This document shows positions 35,955-47,200 of a stretch of DNA of 64,000 bases, in pieces (positions within the stretch are counted from its first letter, which is position 1; each line of letters starts with the position of its first letter). The DNA lies in NCBI GenBank assembly GCA_902776645.1, contig CACYQT010000029.1, positions 1-64,000 of the forward strand, read 5' to 3'. The notes below the pieces were generated by a model, which saw only the letters and a program-made list of their open reading frames with translations, made no database searches and had not been told where the DNA came from. This stretch comes from an uncultured bacterium (GTDB taxonomy: Bacteria; Verrucomicrobiota; Lentisphaeria; Oligosphaerales; Oligosphaeraceae). Both the position numbers and the translations under genes were made by a program.

Positions 35955-38900
35955 TCATTTCTTCAAATTGTTAATCGCCTCCAGCAGCGTTTGATAGTCT
36001 TTCACAACACCATAGCGCACTTGGCTGGTGGAAATCTCATTGAAGATTTTCTTCGCGCATTCGGTCTTAACCAACTCGTCGCCGCGCAGTTCCATGCTGT
36101 CCAGGCTACCCTTCGTTTCTGCAATGAAATAGAGATGCTTGACGGTTCCGTTGTTGAAGGCGATGGCCCAGTCCGGCGAGTAGTCGCCTACAGGCGTCGG
36201 AATGAAGAAGCCTTTTCGTCCTTTCGGAAGTTTCGCATAGACACAGACTTCCGAAGCGCTCTCCAATTCCTTCACAAGCCGCCTTTCCACGCTGTCCTTC
36301 GCGATGCCATCCACAAAAACATACGGCTGGATGGCCTTTTCGGCTGGCTCCGCTTCGGCAAGAGGCCGCTTGATTTGCGAGTCGGTGAAAATTTTCGCTT
36401 CAAATTTCTGCTCCGTCTGGTTGTAGGAGATGCAATCCACGAAAAGCGTCGCCTTTTCAGTATTGATAAGACGAATGACGCGGGCAATGAACGATTCCGG
36501 ATTCAATTGGTATTTGACGAATTGCTGCGGGCTGATCTTCCGCAGGATCGTCGCAACCGTCCGTCTGGTCAGTTTCGTCCCTTCCGAGATTTTCCCGATC
36601 AAATCGTATTTGACTTCCGTGTTCACATCTTGGCTAAGCGCAGATGTTTCCGTCCGTTTCTGGACAAACGACTGGTTGCTTTTGATTTCATCCGCCACCA
36701 TGTCCGTCTTTTGTTCGCCCGTGACAAACGTATATTCAAAACGCGCCACATGCAGATTCTTGTCTATTGACTGCACGGCCTTTTCAATGAGTTCGTCCGA
36801 ATCAAACGTCACCGTGTAGGCATAACGACGGTTGATCTGATTCCATAAAGCCTGGAATTCGTCTTTCCTAAAATTGTTGTTCAAGTCGTTGTTTTGCACA
36901 TCCGTCTTGCGGCCGTTGTCAATCATCTCCTTGAGAATCTTCTCGTCGAAGATGCCCTGTATCAGCTTGTGGACGCCTTCAGACAGCGGGGCCAAATCAT
37001 CCGGAAGCGGAGCCAATGTCTCGTTCTTCAAATCGTCATGGTACTGCTGGGCGATTTTGTTGTCGCTATCAACATAATAGTTTCTAACCATATAGAAATA
37101 AATATCATTGGCTTGCTTCTCTGTAATCTTCACCATCGAACCGTCCGCAAGACGAAGGCTCTTTCCATTGAAATAGGCGGCGGTCACCTTTGTCGGACGT
37201 TCATAGAGCACCTGGCGGATGCCATCCTGCAAATCCTTTACAAACTGGGCATATTCCTCACTGGCGATGACAGTCAGGCGGTTCACCCTATGGATATCGT
37301 CACCCAATTTGTCTTTGTCCATCCGCACCAGATCGTCATTCACGCAGATGCGCAGCCCGCGCCCCACTTCCTGCCGTTTCTGGATGGCGCTTTGCGAATG
37401 GCGCAACGTGCAGATCTGGAAGATGTTCGGATTGTCCCACCCTTCCCGCAACGCCGAATGGGAGAAGATGAATCGCACATGGCGGTACTCTCCCGACAGG
37501 CTGACCAACAGGTCTTTCCGCTTCATGATCAGTTCGTAGGCGGAAACATCGTCGCTGATGTCGCTGCCGCGCGCCGTCGTGCTGTTGATGGCATGTCCGC
37601 TCTTCTTGTCGATGCTGAAATAGCCTGTATGGGTGGTATGCTTGTCGATTTCCCGAAGATATTTCTGATAAGGATCATTGACATCAAGCGTGACATATTT
37701 TTCATTCAATACATTCAGATATTCCTCTTCGAAAATCCTGCCGTATTCACCAAGCGTTTCATTTCCCTCTTCATCATACTGGCGGTATTTGGCCACTTCG
37801 TCGATGAAGAACAGAGAAAGCGTCTTGATGCCGCGGTTGAACAAATCCTCTTCCTTTTCAAAATGCGATTTGATGGTCTCCCGTATTTGCAGACGGCGGA
37901 TTTCATCTTCGGCGATATCCCCAACAGTATTGCCAAGACGGAGCTCCAAGCCATTGTCGAACGCCACATATCCATCATCCCGCGCATCAAGGTTTGAAAT
38001 TCTAAATCCGTTCTTATACTGCTCCAGATGGTTGGAGGCGGCGTACAGGTCGTCGCCTTTATCCAATTGATGGATTTCACGTTTGACGCCGTTCTGATGC
38101 GCCACTTCCAGTTCAATCGCCACCAACGGCGACTGACTGCCCCGCAGGACAAAATGGTCAAGATACAGATAGTTGCTAAGCCCCTGGAAATTGCGGACTT
38201 CAAAGCCTTTGACCTCTATCTTCTTGACCAGTCGCTTGTTGAAGGCGTCCAACGCATCCAGTACATAGACGGGATTGTGGGTGTCCTTATGCGTGGCGGA
38301 ATAGTTCATGGAAAACAGCGGCCGGAAGTTCGCCATCGCCCTCTTCGTCACGTCGCCGCCCATCTTCTGCGGCTCGTCCAGAATCAAAATCGGATTGAGC
38401 TGGCGGATGACGTCGATCGGCCGCCGGGAGCCGAAGCTCTCCTGCTCCGAATAGATGATGCGGGCCGCCTTGTCGCCGCCGCGTCCGTCTTTGTTCTTGC
38501 TTTCATCCAACGATGCGGCGAACGCCTGCGTGTTGATGATCATGACGCCGATTTTCGGATTTCGCGCGAATTCGTCCAGAAGCCGCAAGTCACTGCTGTC
38601 GTAGATGAAGAAGTCCGCCACTTCATGGTAATCTTCACGGAAATGCTCCACCGTGTCTTGGAAGGTGCGTTTGACGCCTTCGCGGATGGCGATGCTCGGC
38701 ACGATGACGATATATTTCGTCCAGCCAAACCGTTTGTACAGTTCGAAGATGGTCTTGATATAGACGTAGGTCTTGCCGGTCCCCGTCTCCATCTCGATGT
38801 CCAACGAGCAGCCGCCCAACGACTTCGAAAGCGTGTCCGACTGTTTCAGCTGGTTCTTGTTCTGAACGTCATGGATGTTGTCCAGCAGCATTTGGTCGGA

Positions 38901-39122
38901 CAGTTCCAGCGGCGCGTTGCCAAAGCCCTCGAAGTCCTCTTCATGGTAGTCCGGATTGGGCAGTTCCAGACCAAGCTCCGTTTTGATCGTCTTTGGTTGT
39001 GCGTTCTTTCCCAAATCCAGACGGTAGCGCAACGGATCCTGCCGCTTCTGCCCGTTGAACACGGCGACCGTGCTTTCAACGGCCTCCGTCTGGTAGTCCT
39101 GTATCTTGAATTGGAATCCCAT
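35955..39122 (-). CDS. res: Type III restriction enzyme Res subunit (helicase-nuclease)
   Basis: 1055 residues. An SF2 helicase core starts with METGTGKTYVY (Walker A, about 111-118) and ILDEPQKMGG (Walker B), with the later SALREGWDNPNIF and QEVGRGLRI motifs. The C-terminal region has SPDWAIAFNNG...FIAETKG, a PD-(D/E)xK nuclease. Res subunits with Mod translocate along DNA and cut when two head-to-head sites meet. It is the last gene of the five-gene minus-strand operon, 21 nt after mod. Confidence 0.9.
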   Translation of the reverse strand: MGFQFKIQDYQTEAVESTVAVFNGQKRQDPLRYRLDLGKNAQPKTIKTELGLELPNPDYHEEDFEGFGNAPLELSDQMLLDNIHDVQNKNQLKQSDTLSKSLGGCSLDIEMETGTGKTYVYIKTIFELYKRFGWTKYIVIVPSIAIREGVKRTFQDTVEHFREDYHEVADFFIYDSSDLRLLDEFARNPKIGVMIINTQAFAASLDESKNKDGRGGDKAARIIYSEQESFGSRRPIDVIRQLNPILILDEPQKMGGDVTKRAMANFRPLFSMNYSATHKDTHNPVYVLDALDAFNKRLVKKIEVKGFEVRNFQGLSNYLYLDHFVLRGSQSPLVAIELEVAHQNGVKREIHQLDKGDDLYAASNHLEQYKNGFRISNLDARDDGYVAFDNGLELRLGNTVGDIAEDEIRRLQIRETIKSHFEKEEDLFNRGIKTLSLFFIDEVAKYRQYDEEGNETLGEYGRIFEEEYLNVLNEKYVTLDVNDPYQKYLREIDKHTTHTGYFSIDKKSGHAINSTTARGSDISDDVSAYELIMKRKDLLVSLSGEYRHVRFIFSHSALREGWDNPNIFQICTLRHSQSAIQKRQEVGRGLRICVNDDLVRMDKDKLGDDIHRVNRLTVIASEEYAQFVKDLQDGIRQVLYERPTKVTAAYFNGKSLRLADGSMVKITEKQANDIYFYMVRNYYVDSDNKIAQQYHDDLKNETLAPLPDDLAPLSEGVHKLIQGIFDEKILKEMIDNGRKTDVQNNDLNNNFRKDEFQALWNQINRRYAYTVTFDSDELIEKAVQSIDKNLHVARFEYTFVTGEQKTDMVADEIKSNQSFVQKRTETSALSQDVNTEVKYDLIGKISEGTKLTRRTVATILRKISPQQFVKYQLNPESFIARVIRLINTEKATLFVDCISYNQTEQKFEAKIFTDSQIKRPLAEAEPAEKAIQPYVFVDGIAKDSVERRLVKELESASEVCVYAKLPKGRKGFFIPTPVGDYSPDWAIAFNNGTVKHLYFIAETKGSLDSMELRGDELVKTECAKKIFNEISTSQVRYGVVKDYQTLLEAINNLKK

Positions 39123-39143
39123 GGTCTGTCTCCTTCCTCGTGA

Positions 39144-41036
39144 TTACAGGATGCTACGTTTGGTGTCCGGACTGTAGTTTTCGAAAATCTGATCGAAATT
39201 GATGGCGGTGCTGTCCGTCGCCATGCCCGCGTCACGGAAAACGGCATGGACAGGCTGTTTCTTCGCGATGGCGGTGACGACGTCGTCCGTCACGCCTTTG
39301 TCAAAACAGGCCAGCAGATAGCCGTCCGCCACGTTGAAGATGGTCTTGCCCGCCACTTTTTCCGTTTCGATTTTGCTGGACAGCGGGATGTCCTTTTCCA
39401 GTATGACTTGGAACAGCAGATCCTCCGCCGTGCGGCCAGGCTTTACATTGTCCTCCTGCAGATTCAGCATGCCCTGCTTCAATTCCGATGGACGATAATA
39501 GACATCCGCCATGTTCGACGAATCCAATTTCAACACGCGGAAACCAATATCCAGATTTGGAGCATTTGTCGCATTTTCCACCGCTATCTTCTTGCCAGCA
39601 CGGCGGATGCGTTCTTTACCGATTTCACAGATGTTCTTATATCCAGCTTTTGCAGCTTCGCTGTCTGGTGCGCATTCTTCCGGAAGCTGAACCATGATAA
39701 ATTTTCGATGACCATTATTACCATCATCCGCATTTAGTTGCATGACAGCATGCGCTGTAGTTGCACTGCCACTGAAGAAATCAAGAATAATAGAATCATC
39801 TTCCAAACCAGCCATTCTTAGAAAATGGAGAATTAATTCTGGAGATTTAGGATAATCAAAAATGCTTTTACCAAAAATATCTTTAATAGATTGTGTTCCA
39901 TTTTGAATATAGTCAATCCAAGTTGAATATTTCTTCGTAGGAATTTCATCTTCTGTGGGGGCATATATCTTCTCATAAGCAACCCACTTACCAAATTTAT
40001 TTTTTTGAAATTCAACATTTCCATTTTTTATATTTTCTGACATTGTACTAGGGCCCCAGCGCCAGCAACCTGCGTAATTTCTTCATATATAGTAGGATAG
40101 ACATCTGTACCATCAGGAGCTTCAATAGAATAATAAAGATTTGGGCGATTCTCACGCAGACTATTTGATCCCCATTTACGTAAAAGCTGTGTTTTATAAT
40201 ACCTATTTTTCTGACTATCAAATTTTGGATATACTCCTTCTTCTTTTACTTCTTCTCCTGCTTTATAGCAGGAAATAGCTTTCGCATAACATAAAATATT
40301 CTCATGTATTACAGCAAAATATTTACTGTCTTGTCTTCCTCCACGTCCTTTCCATTTTATATCAGCAACAAAATTAGATGCCCCAAACACATCATCACAA
40401 ATCTTCTTAAGATTTGCTAACTCATTGTCATCGATTGAAATAAAAACCACACCATCATCAGTTAGTAATTTTTGTGCAACTTTGAGACGTGGATATAACA
40501 TATTAAGCCAATCGGTGTGGAAACGTCCACTGGCATCAGTATTCTTTCTCAACCGATTGCCTTGATTGTCGTAATCATCAGAAATATTTTTGTACTCCGT
40601 ATCCTTCTGAGTAAAATTGTCCTCATAGATGAAATCATTGCCAGTGTTGTACGGTGGATCGAAATAAATCATTTTGATTTTGCCGCGATAATTGTCGCAG
40701 AGCAGTTTCAAAACATCCAGATTGTCGCCTTCAATATAGAGATTTTCCGTCGTGTCGAAGTTGACGGATTCCTCACGGCAGGGCCGTAATGTCGCCTCAA
40801 TCGGCGTATTCGCTAGTAACGCAGCCGCACGTTTTCCAGGCCAGTTGAATTCGTAGCGTTCCGTGCGGCCTTCAATGAGAGAATGAGACAATTCCTGCTT
40901 CAGTGCTTCAAAATCAATAGATAGAGCCCCCCCCCAACGAATCACGGACTTCTTTGATGCAGTTCGGGAAAAGCTTGCCGATGGCTTCCACGTTGTCCTG
41001 CACTAAATCACGGCTTGTCATTCTTAAATGTTCCAT
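39144..41036 (-). pseudogene. mod: Type III DNA methyltransferase Mod, out of frame at a G9 tract (possibly phase-variable)
   Basis: Beta-class adenine methyltransferase in the order motif IV (IYFDPPYNTGNDF), target-recognition region, motif I (LDFFSGSATTAHAV). The natural start is probably the ATG at 41036 (MEHLRMTSRDLVQDNVEAIG). After 33 codons it meets nine G (40935-40927 on the minus strand) and as sequenced ends about 40 codons in; with eight G it would run into GALSIDFEALKQELSHSLIE and the rest. A second one-base shift near 40066 separates ...PTIYEEITQ from CWRWGPSTMSENIKN. As given the enzyme is OFF or broken. The segment about 39690-40650, the recognition region, is much more AT-rich than its flanks. 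Confidence 0.8.
40927..40935 (-). repeat. Poly-G tract (nine G on the coding strand) in mod
   Basis: The run of nine C on the plus strand is a homopolymer in the first 110 bases of mod, placed so that its length sets the reading frame: eight or eleven would join the natural ATG to the catalytic domain, nine does not. Confidence 0.85.
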
Positions 41037-41044
41037 GTTGTTTC

Positions 41045-41680
41045 CTATAATTGAGCTTTGAGTTGCTTGATTTGCTGGAATAATTCGAATTTGCGATGCT
41101 CCTGCTTTTCAGCACGCATCTTCTTGGACAAGATGTCGATCTTCCGCTGAAGGCTTTCACGCCGTTCCTGCTCCTCCAAATCTTCACGAAGCGTGTTCGT
41201 GGATTCCATTGGAAGCGATGCATTGATCTGGCGGACGAAATTGTCGAAGACTTCGTCCATCGTCATCCCCTGGATGAGAATATGCAGATGGTCGAACGGC
41301 ATCCATGCCGTGTGGTAGTATTCTTTGACGGTCAGCGTGATGGCCGCCTTGCCGATCTCCTTGTAGCCGATGACCGCCTGCCAGCGATCGTCATGATGGA
41401 GAAGGAAGAGAATGTGATGCGGCACGCCGTTGTCGATGACCTTCAGAACGGATTCATTGACATCGTAGTCCTTCAGCTCCATTTCAAAGACATCGATTTC
41501 GACCACCCGCTCTCCCGCCTGCACATTGAGCGTGTTAGCCGACAGCTTGTTCCGCCAGACGATGCTTTCCACATCTTCCACGAACTTCCGCTTCACCGCC
41601 GCCGAAACCGACAGCTTGTCGTAGAACTTCGCCTTGGGGATGGGGCTGTCCAAAACTGTACTTTGAGGAAAGTCCTGCAT
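41045..41680 (-). CDS. DUF4391 family protein of the type III operon
   Basis: 211 residues. The N-terminal two thirds (PIPKAKFYDKLSVSAAVKRK, VERIVWRNKL-like, HHILFLLHHDDRWQAVIGYK) match DUF4391, a family repeatedly found beside type III-like Mod, Res and SNF2-type helicases. The C-terminal part is a charged coiled coil (REDLEEQERRESLQRKIDIL). Mechanism unknown. Its stop is 8 nt before the mod ATG, so it is cotranscribed and probably coupled. Confidence 0.75.
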   Translation of the reverse strand: MQDFPQSTVLDSPIPKAKFYDKLSVSAAVKRKFVEDVESIVWRNKLSANTLNVQAGERVVEIDVFEMELKDYDVNESVLKVIDNGVPHHILFLLHHDDRWQAVIGYKEIGKAAITLTVKEYYHTAWMPFDHLHILIQGMTMDEVFDNFVRQINASLPMESTNTLREDLEEQERRESLQRKIDILSKKMRAEKQEHRKFELFQQIKQLKAQL

Positions 41681-41704
41681 TGGTATATATCGTTCAATTT
41701 TTCA

Positions 41705-44188
41705 TTATATTTTTCTGATTTCTTTTGGCTGTTCTATCTCATCAAATGCTTTATTTACTAATTCAATGAAAACATTAACATAATCACATTTCCAAATGTA
41801 CTTATTTTCTTTCTCCCATTCGTCTTTATCATGCTTCATTATATCCATATACTTTTTCCAAAATTCTATTTCAGATGCTTGCTTTTCTTTATCGACAATA
41901 TAATTTACTATACGAGTACGTAGATTTTCTTGAATACTTCTGAAATCCTTAGTGGGTAAATCTTTAATTTTCGCCCATAGCTTTTTAGGTTCTTGGAATG
42001 AATATATATCTATTTTAATTATATTACTCTTATAAAACCAATCTTCGAAAGAATCTGAATGCTCATTAATTTGTTCAAGTAGCATTTTGAATAAATTATA
42101 TTCTGAGTTATTGTAATAATGTTGTAATTTATTAAGTAGTATTTTTTTGCATGAGATAAATAATGACATTTTAGTAGTATCTGAAGTTGTTTTATCTCTA
42201 ATTTCTTGTGATAGACGATAATACTCATTATAATCTATTGGTGATTGTGCATAAATAATATCCGTTGTCATATCTATATACATGCTAAGTTTTTGCATTA
42301 GTATATTGCCATCTTCGTTAATGGCTCCTTTTTCATAAGCTATGCATATATACTGGATAAAAGTTATTATCTGACTTACTGATTGTAATGTTGGGGTAGT
42401 AAATTCTTTCTCTGTATCCCTCCATAAATCATAAAATTTCTCATCATTCAAATTATAACATTCTTTCCATCTATCAACTATTATCTTTTGGGTATGAGGA
42501 TGCATTTTGTCATCTATAAAGTTAAATAGATCATTTTTTGAAATAGGCTTCGAATCATTTATTTCATTCCAAATATGAAATGGTAATAATGAAGAATGAT
42601 TATTCCAAACTGAATATAACTCTCGAAAATTGGTTACACTTCCATCTATTTCTGTTGGTACATCGTAAATTCTATTTGAATTTGTTGACTTAACGACTTC
42701 AACAATATCTTCTGACATATTATGAATTATCTTTTGACAATTTAATATTATAGAAGCAAAAAAATCAGAATAATGTATAGTTTTTTGTTGGGCTTGTTGC
42801 GCTTGTTGCGCTTGTTGCGCTTGTTGCGCTTGTTGCGCTTGTTGCGCTTGTTGCGCTTGTTGCGCTTGTTGCGCTTGTTGCGCTTGTTGCTGTTGCGCTT
42901 GTTGCGCTTGTTGCGCTTGTTGCGCTTGTTGCGCTTGTAATTTCCATTCTTTAGTTGAACGAATAGTATTAATTTTTTTGACATACATAAAAGACATGAA
43001 TCTTTCAATCAATTCTTTCCATGAATCACTATTAACAAACTCTTTGAAAATATCATTATTTTTTAATTCATCATCATTAAAATAATAATCAAATTCAGAA
43101 AAGCACTGATTAAGCACTCTGTAATTCGTTTGATGCTTATATGAAGGTCTGTGTAACGGAGCAAGGACAGCTGGAATAAACCAATTCATATTATTTTTTA
43201 TTGTTCTTTTTAATTCTGATGATGAATCAAGATTCTCAATTAGTTTTCTACAAACTTTTTCATCAGTTTGTTCAAACTTAAATTCTTTTCCTATTGTTTT
43301 TTCTTTAATTTCCTCATAATGATTCTTTTCGCCATCAACCTTTTCATATTTAAGTTCTATATTTTCAATTACAGCATCTTCATTTCCAATTATAACGACT
43401 GGTACATTTACATGTTCAACAAACTCATTAATCCAAGACAACACTTCATTACATGGGATTTCCACTCTTTCAAAGTCATCAAGTACAATAAAACAACTCT
43501 TTAATAATGCTTCCATAATTTTAAATCGAGTAAATTTCCAAATGAATATAGTAATCGTAATAATAATAGAAATTGCTCCAAATTCTATTGTAAAAATAGA
43601 TTTTAGAATTTTCATAATTGGCCTTGATATATACATAACCAACAAAGTTTGATAATCATCATTAGAACACCACCAGCAGACACATATAACATAAACACTT
43701 AGTACTATAAGAATTAGCCATTTGTAAATAAAATTGAAAGTAAAATTATTAATTATTTTTTTAAGCTCTATAAAAATGAAATTCGGATTATCAAAAATCA
43801 TCCCCTTCCATAATCTGAATTCAAATTCATTTTTATTTGCAATTCCAAATAATGAAACATAGATTTTTTTCTTGATTCTTGCCTTATATCTATTTATAAA
43901 AAAGGTCTTACCACTTCCCCATGATCCATTGATAAAGACAGCAAAACCTGGTTTATCTCTTTTTAGATATGAATCTATATATTTCCGTATATAATCGTTC
44001 TCATCAGCATCAGCTTCATCATCCATAACAGCTTCCACATCCGCATTGCCTTCGTTTTTAAAATATTTTTTTATACCTAACACACATAACAAACATATAG
44101 TAATCCAAACAACATAAACAAAAATACAAATGCTGAATCCACTTGCCGAAACACAAATTAATAAATAATTGTTTAGTACATTATTCAT
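41705..44188 (-). CDS. KAP-family P-loop NTPase with Ala-Gln-Gln repeat
   Basis: 827 residues. Hydrophobic helices at residues 8-37, then Walker A GSWGSGKT (88-95), two further membrane segments (about 152-172 and 198-215) and Walker B CFIVLDDFERV, the layout of KAP NTPases, which have membrane helices inserted in the P-loop domain; PifA, an exclusion protein, belongs to this group. Between about residues 418 and 470 lies a run of AQQ units. The gene is strikingly AT-rich and has poor ribosome binding sites compared with its neighbours, a sign of separate origin, yet it sits 13 nt after the helicase and 24 nt before the DUF4391 gene. I infer a defence function. Confidence 0.75.
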   Translation of the reverse strand: MNNVLNNYLLICVSASGFSICIFVYVVWITICLLCVLGIKKYFKNEGNADVEAVMDDEADADENDYIRKYIDSYLKRDKPGFAVFINGSWGSGKTFFINRYKARIKKKIYVSLFGIANKNEFEFRLWKGMIFDNPNFIFIELKKIINNFTFNFIYKWLILIVLSVYVICVCWWCSNDDYQTLLVMYISRPIMKILKSIFTIEFGAISIIITITIFIWKFTRFKIMEALLKSCFIVLDDFERVEIPCNEVLSWINEFVEHVNVPVVIIGNEDAVIENIELKYEKVDGEKNHYEEIKEKTIGKEFKFEQTDEKVCRKLIENLDSSSELKRTIKNNMNWFIPAVLAPLHRPSYKHQTNYRVLNQCFSEFDYYFNDDELKNNDIFKEFVNSDSWKELIERFMSFMYVKKINTIRSTKEWKLQAQQAQQAQQAQQAQQQQAQQAQQAQQAQQAQQAQQAQQAQQAQQAQQAQQKTIHYSDFFASIILNCQKIIHNMSEDIVEVVKSTNSNRIYDVPTEIDGSVTNFRELYSVWNNHSSLLPFHIWNEINDSKPISKNDLFNFIDDKMHPHTQKIIVDRWKECYNLNDEKFYDLWRDTEKEFTTPTLQSVSQIITFIQYICIAYEKGAINEDGNILMQKLSMYIDMTTDIIYAQSPIDYNEYYRLSQEIRDKTTSDTTKMSLFISCKKILLNKLQHYYNNSEYNLFKMLLEQINEHSDSFEDWFYKSNIIKIDIYSFQEPKKLWAKIKDLPTKDFRSIQENLRTRIVNYIVDKEKQASEIEFWKKYMDIMKHDKDEWEKENKYIWKCDYVNVFIELVNKAFDEIEQPKEIRKI
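42790..42939. repeat. 9-bp tandem repeat (GCTTGTTGC) inside the KAP gene
   Basis: About sixteen copies in two blocks (from 42792 and from 42897), separated by a 6-bp deficit, encode AQQ on the minus strand. Changes in copy number would keep the frame and vary the length of the Gln-rich segment. Confidence 0.92.
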
Positions 44189-44201
44189 TTTTATTCTTAA
44201 T

Positions 44202-47200
44202 TCAATTGGCCTTCAGTCTTTCTTTCACCACCAAGAAGCAAATCAGTTCAAAATCATCCAGTCCTCTGATCGGATTTGTCAAGGCGGTTGTTTCGCCAAA
44301 GGAGAAGAGACTGTCGATGTCGCTTTCCTCCTTTCGGGCGATGATGGAGGCGATGGCGTCGCCCAGCAGTTTGGAATACGCTTTCATGTTCCGTCCGTCC
44401 CGCGTCTCCTTGTTGAACGGACGGCACAGTTCCATCAGCGGCTCCGTGTGTCTTTTGCAAAGCAGCCGCAGTTCGTCCAAAAGCTTTTTCGGTTCCAGAT
44501 GATTGACGACCGTCTCGCCGTTTTCGTTGAGATAGACCATGTAGAACGGATGGAGGCGGTTCTGCCTGTCCACGTTCATGCCCGGATTCAGATTCTTCAA
44601 GATGAAAATGACGCCTGGTGGGCAGTCATCCGTCGCCTTCACGACGGCATGGAGGCCATGCGGCGCCCTTTCGATTTCATCGTTCGTCTTGACGTAGTCC
44701 AGCAGATCCAGACGGAATTCGTTCAGCCCCAAATCCAGAATGTTGATTCCCGTGCTCATCTCTTCCAAATCAACGACTTCCTTCTGCAACCGCTCCAACT
44801 GCTTCTTGCGGTATTCCAGTTCCCGCGCCTCCGCGTCGATGATGTTGTCGTCGCCCGTGGCGGCCAATACGGATATTTTCATTCTGGCCTCGACGCGGCT
44901 CTTCAGCTTGATGTAGTCGTCCAATTCGAGATCCGGCCAGAAGTTCACCAGCTGGATGGAGGCGTTTTTGCTGCCGATACGGTCGATTCGGCCGAACCGC
45001 TGGATGATGCGGACAGGATTCCAGTGGATGTCGTAGTTCACGAGATAATCGCAGTCCTGCAGATTCTGCCCTTCGGAGATGCAGTCCGTGGCGATCAGCA
45101 CGTCGATTTCGTATGGATTGTCCGGACAGAGCAGATTCTTCTCCTTGGAGAGCGGCGAGAACAGCGTCAGAATGGTGTTCATGTCCGGCTTCTTGCCGGG
45201 CAGCGTCGTCAGTTCATCGCCTGTTCCGGAAATCATGGCGGTGTGGAGGCCGTATTTTTCCTTTACATATATACTAATATGGTTGTACAGATATCTAGCC
45301 GTATCCGTGAAGGCGGTGAAGACAAGAATTTTCCGGTTGCCGTCATTGAACGGATGGGCGACCTTCCCGTCGATGTATTCCTTCAGCGTCTGGAGCTTTT
45401 TGTCATGCTCCGGCGTGATGTCGTCAATCATGCTGATCAGCAGTTCGAGCGTCTCCACGTCTTTCTCAAGATACGTCCGCCATGACACATAGTCCATGTC
45501 CTCCAAGGCGATTTTCACCTTTCGTCCAACGGTATAGAGATTGTCGTCATCGTCCTCCGCGATATCGTCCATGCCGTCCGTCATGGCGTCGTATTCCACG
45601 GAATCGCGGCCGCCGTTCTGATAGGCGTCGATGATTCGGATGGTTGACTGATTGAGTTCCAGAATCCGTTCAAGCGTCAGCCGGAAGGAGAAGAGCGAAC
45701 TTTCAAGGCGTTTCAAGAGACCGATTCCCGTCAGCCGCTGGATTCCTTTTTCACGGTCGAGCTGGCTGAAAATGGTGTTGCCCATGTCGCTGCCGTACAT
45801 CTTTTCATATTTGGCGTGTTTGGAGGCAAGGATGAAATCGGACGGCAGATAGACCATCAGATGCAGCAACTGGAGCTGCTCGTAGATTTCCCTGTAGTTG
45901 ATCGCCGACGGCAAATCGGTCAACGACGGACGCGGGCTGAGCGGCGGGCGGCGGTCTGGAAACCGCCCGATGGCGTTGGCGTTGTAGTATTTGGCAATGT
46001 GCTTACGGGACCGCGCGATGGTGACGGAATCCAGCAGTTCGAAGAAATCGAAATCAAGACGGTGCAGGAGGTTGTCGATCGTCCGTTCGTTGACCGGCAG
46101 TTTGCTCCATGCATTGAATTCCTTCTGAGCCTGACGGAAGATTTCATTGACGGAATGGGCCGTGTCCAATTTGTCGTTCCATTGTTCGGGAATACCTTCG
46201 TATGCGAGGGCGAGCTGGTTGCGCAAATCCGTGAAGCGGTTGTTGACGGGCGTGGCGGACAGCATCAGCACTTTCGTCTTCACGCCTGGCTTGATGGCCT
46301 TGTTGAGCAGTTGCAGATAGCGGTTCTGCCGTTTGTCGTCGCCGTATGTCTGCCCGCCGTTGCGGAAATTGTGCGATTCGTCGATGACGATGAGATCATA
46401 CGTGTCCCAACGGAGCCGCGCAAGATCGATGCCGTTGGAATCGCCTTTTGAGCGCGAAAGATCCGTATGGAAAAGAACGTCGTAGCGAAGGCGGTCCCCC
46501 GCGACGGGATTGTTTATGTAGTTGCCTTTGTAGGTGTTCCAGTTACCGGCAAGCTTCTTCGGGCAGAGGACGAGAACGCTTTTGTTGCGGTCTTCGTAGT
46601 ATTTGATGACGCCCAACGCCGTAAATGTCTTGCCGAGTCCGACGCTGTCCGCCAGAATGCAGCCGTTGTACCGTTCCAGTTTGTTGATGATGGCCAATAC
46701 GGCCTCCTGCTGGAAGTCGTAGAGCTTCTTCCAAATCTGGCTTTCGCGGAAGCCGACGCCTTCGTTCGGCAGGACGTCTTCCGATATGTCCTCCAGAAAC
46801 TCGCTGAATATATTGTATAGGGTGATGAAATAGAGGAATTCAGGCGAATTCTCCTTGTAGGCGGCCGTGATGTTCTCCAATACGGCCTCCGTCACATCCT
46901 GCACTTGCTGCGGATTGTTCCACAGGCTGTTGAAGGCGTTGAGAAACATCTGGCTCTGCGGCGCGTCAAGCTTGCTGATGAAATTGAAGGCGTTGTTGCC
47001 GCGTTCGCAGCCGAGATCGATTGTCGTGAAACCGTTCAATGGCATGTAGGTATGATCGCTCTCGCCTGATATGTTCAAAAAGCCCTGAATGGCGCTGCCA
47101 GTCGAATTGGATTTGAACACGGCCTTTTGGCGAATCCAGTTGGCGCATTCCACGGCGATGGCTTTCTGAGTTAATTCATTACGCAGTTTCAACTCAAATT

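Noticed and set aside
42748-43008. Frames encoding NKRNKR or ATSATS repeats inside the KAP gene
   Set aside because: They are other-frame readings of the 9-bp repeat within a longer coherent KAP protein.
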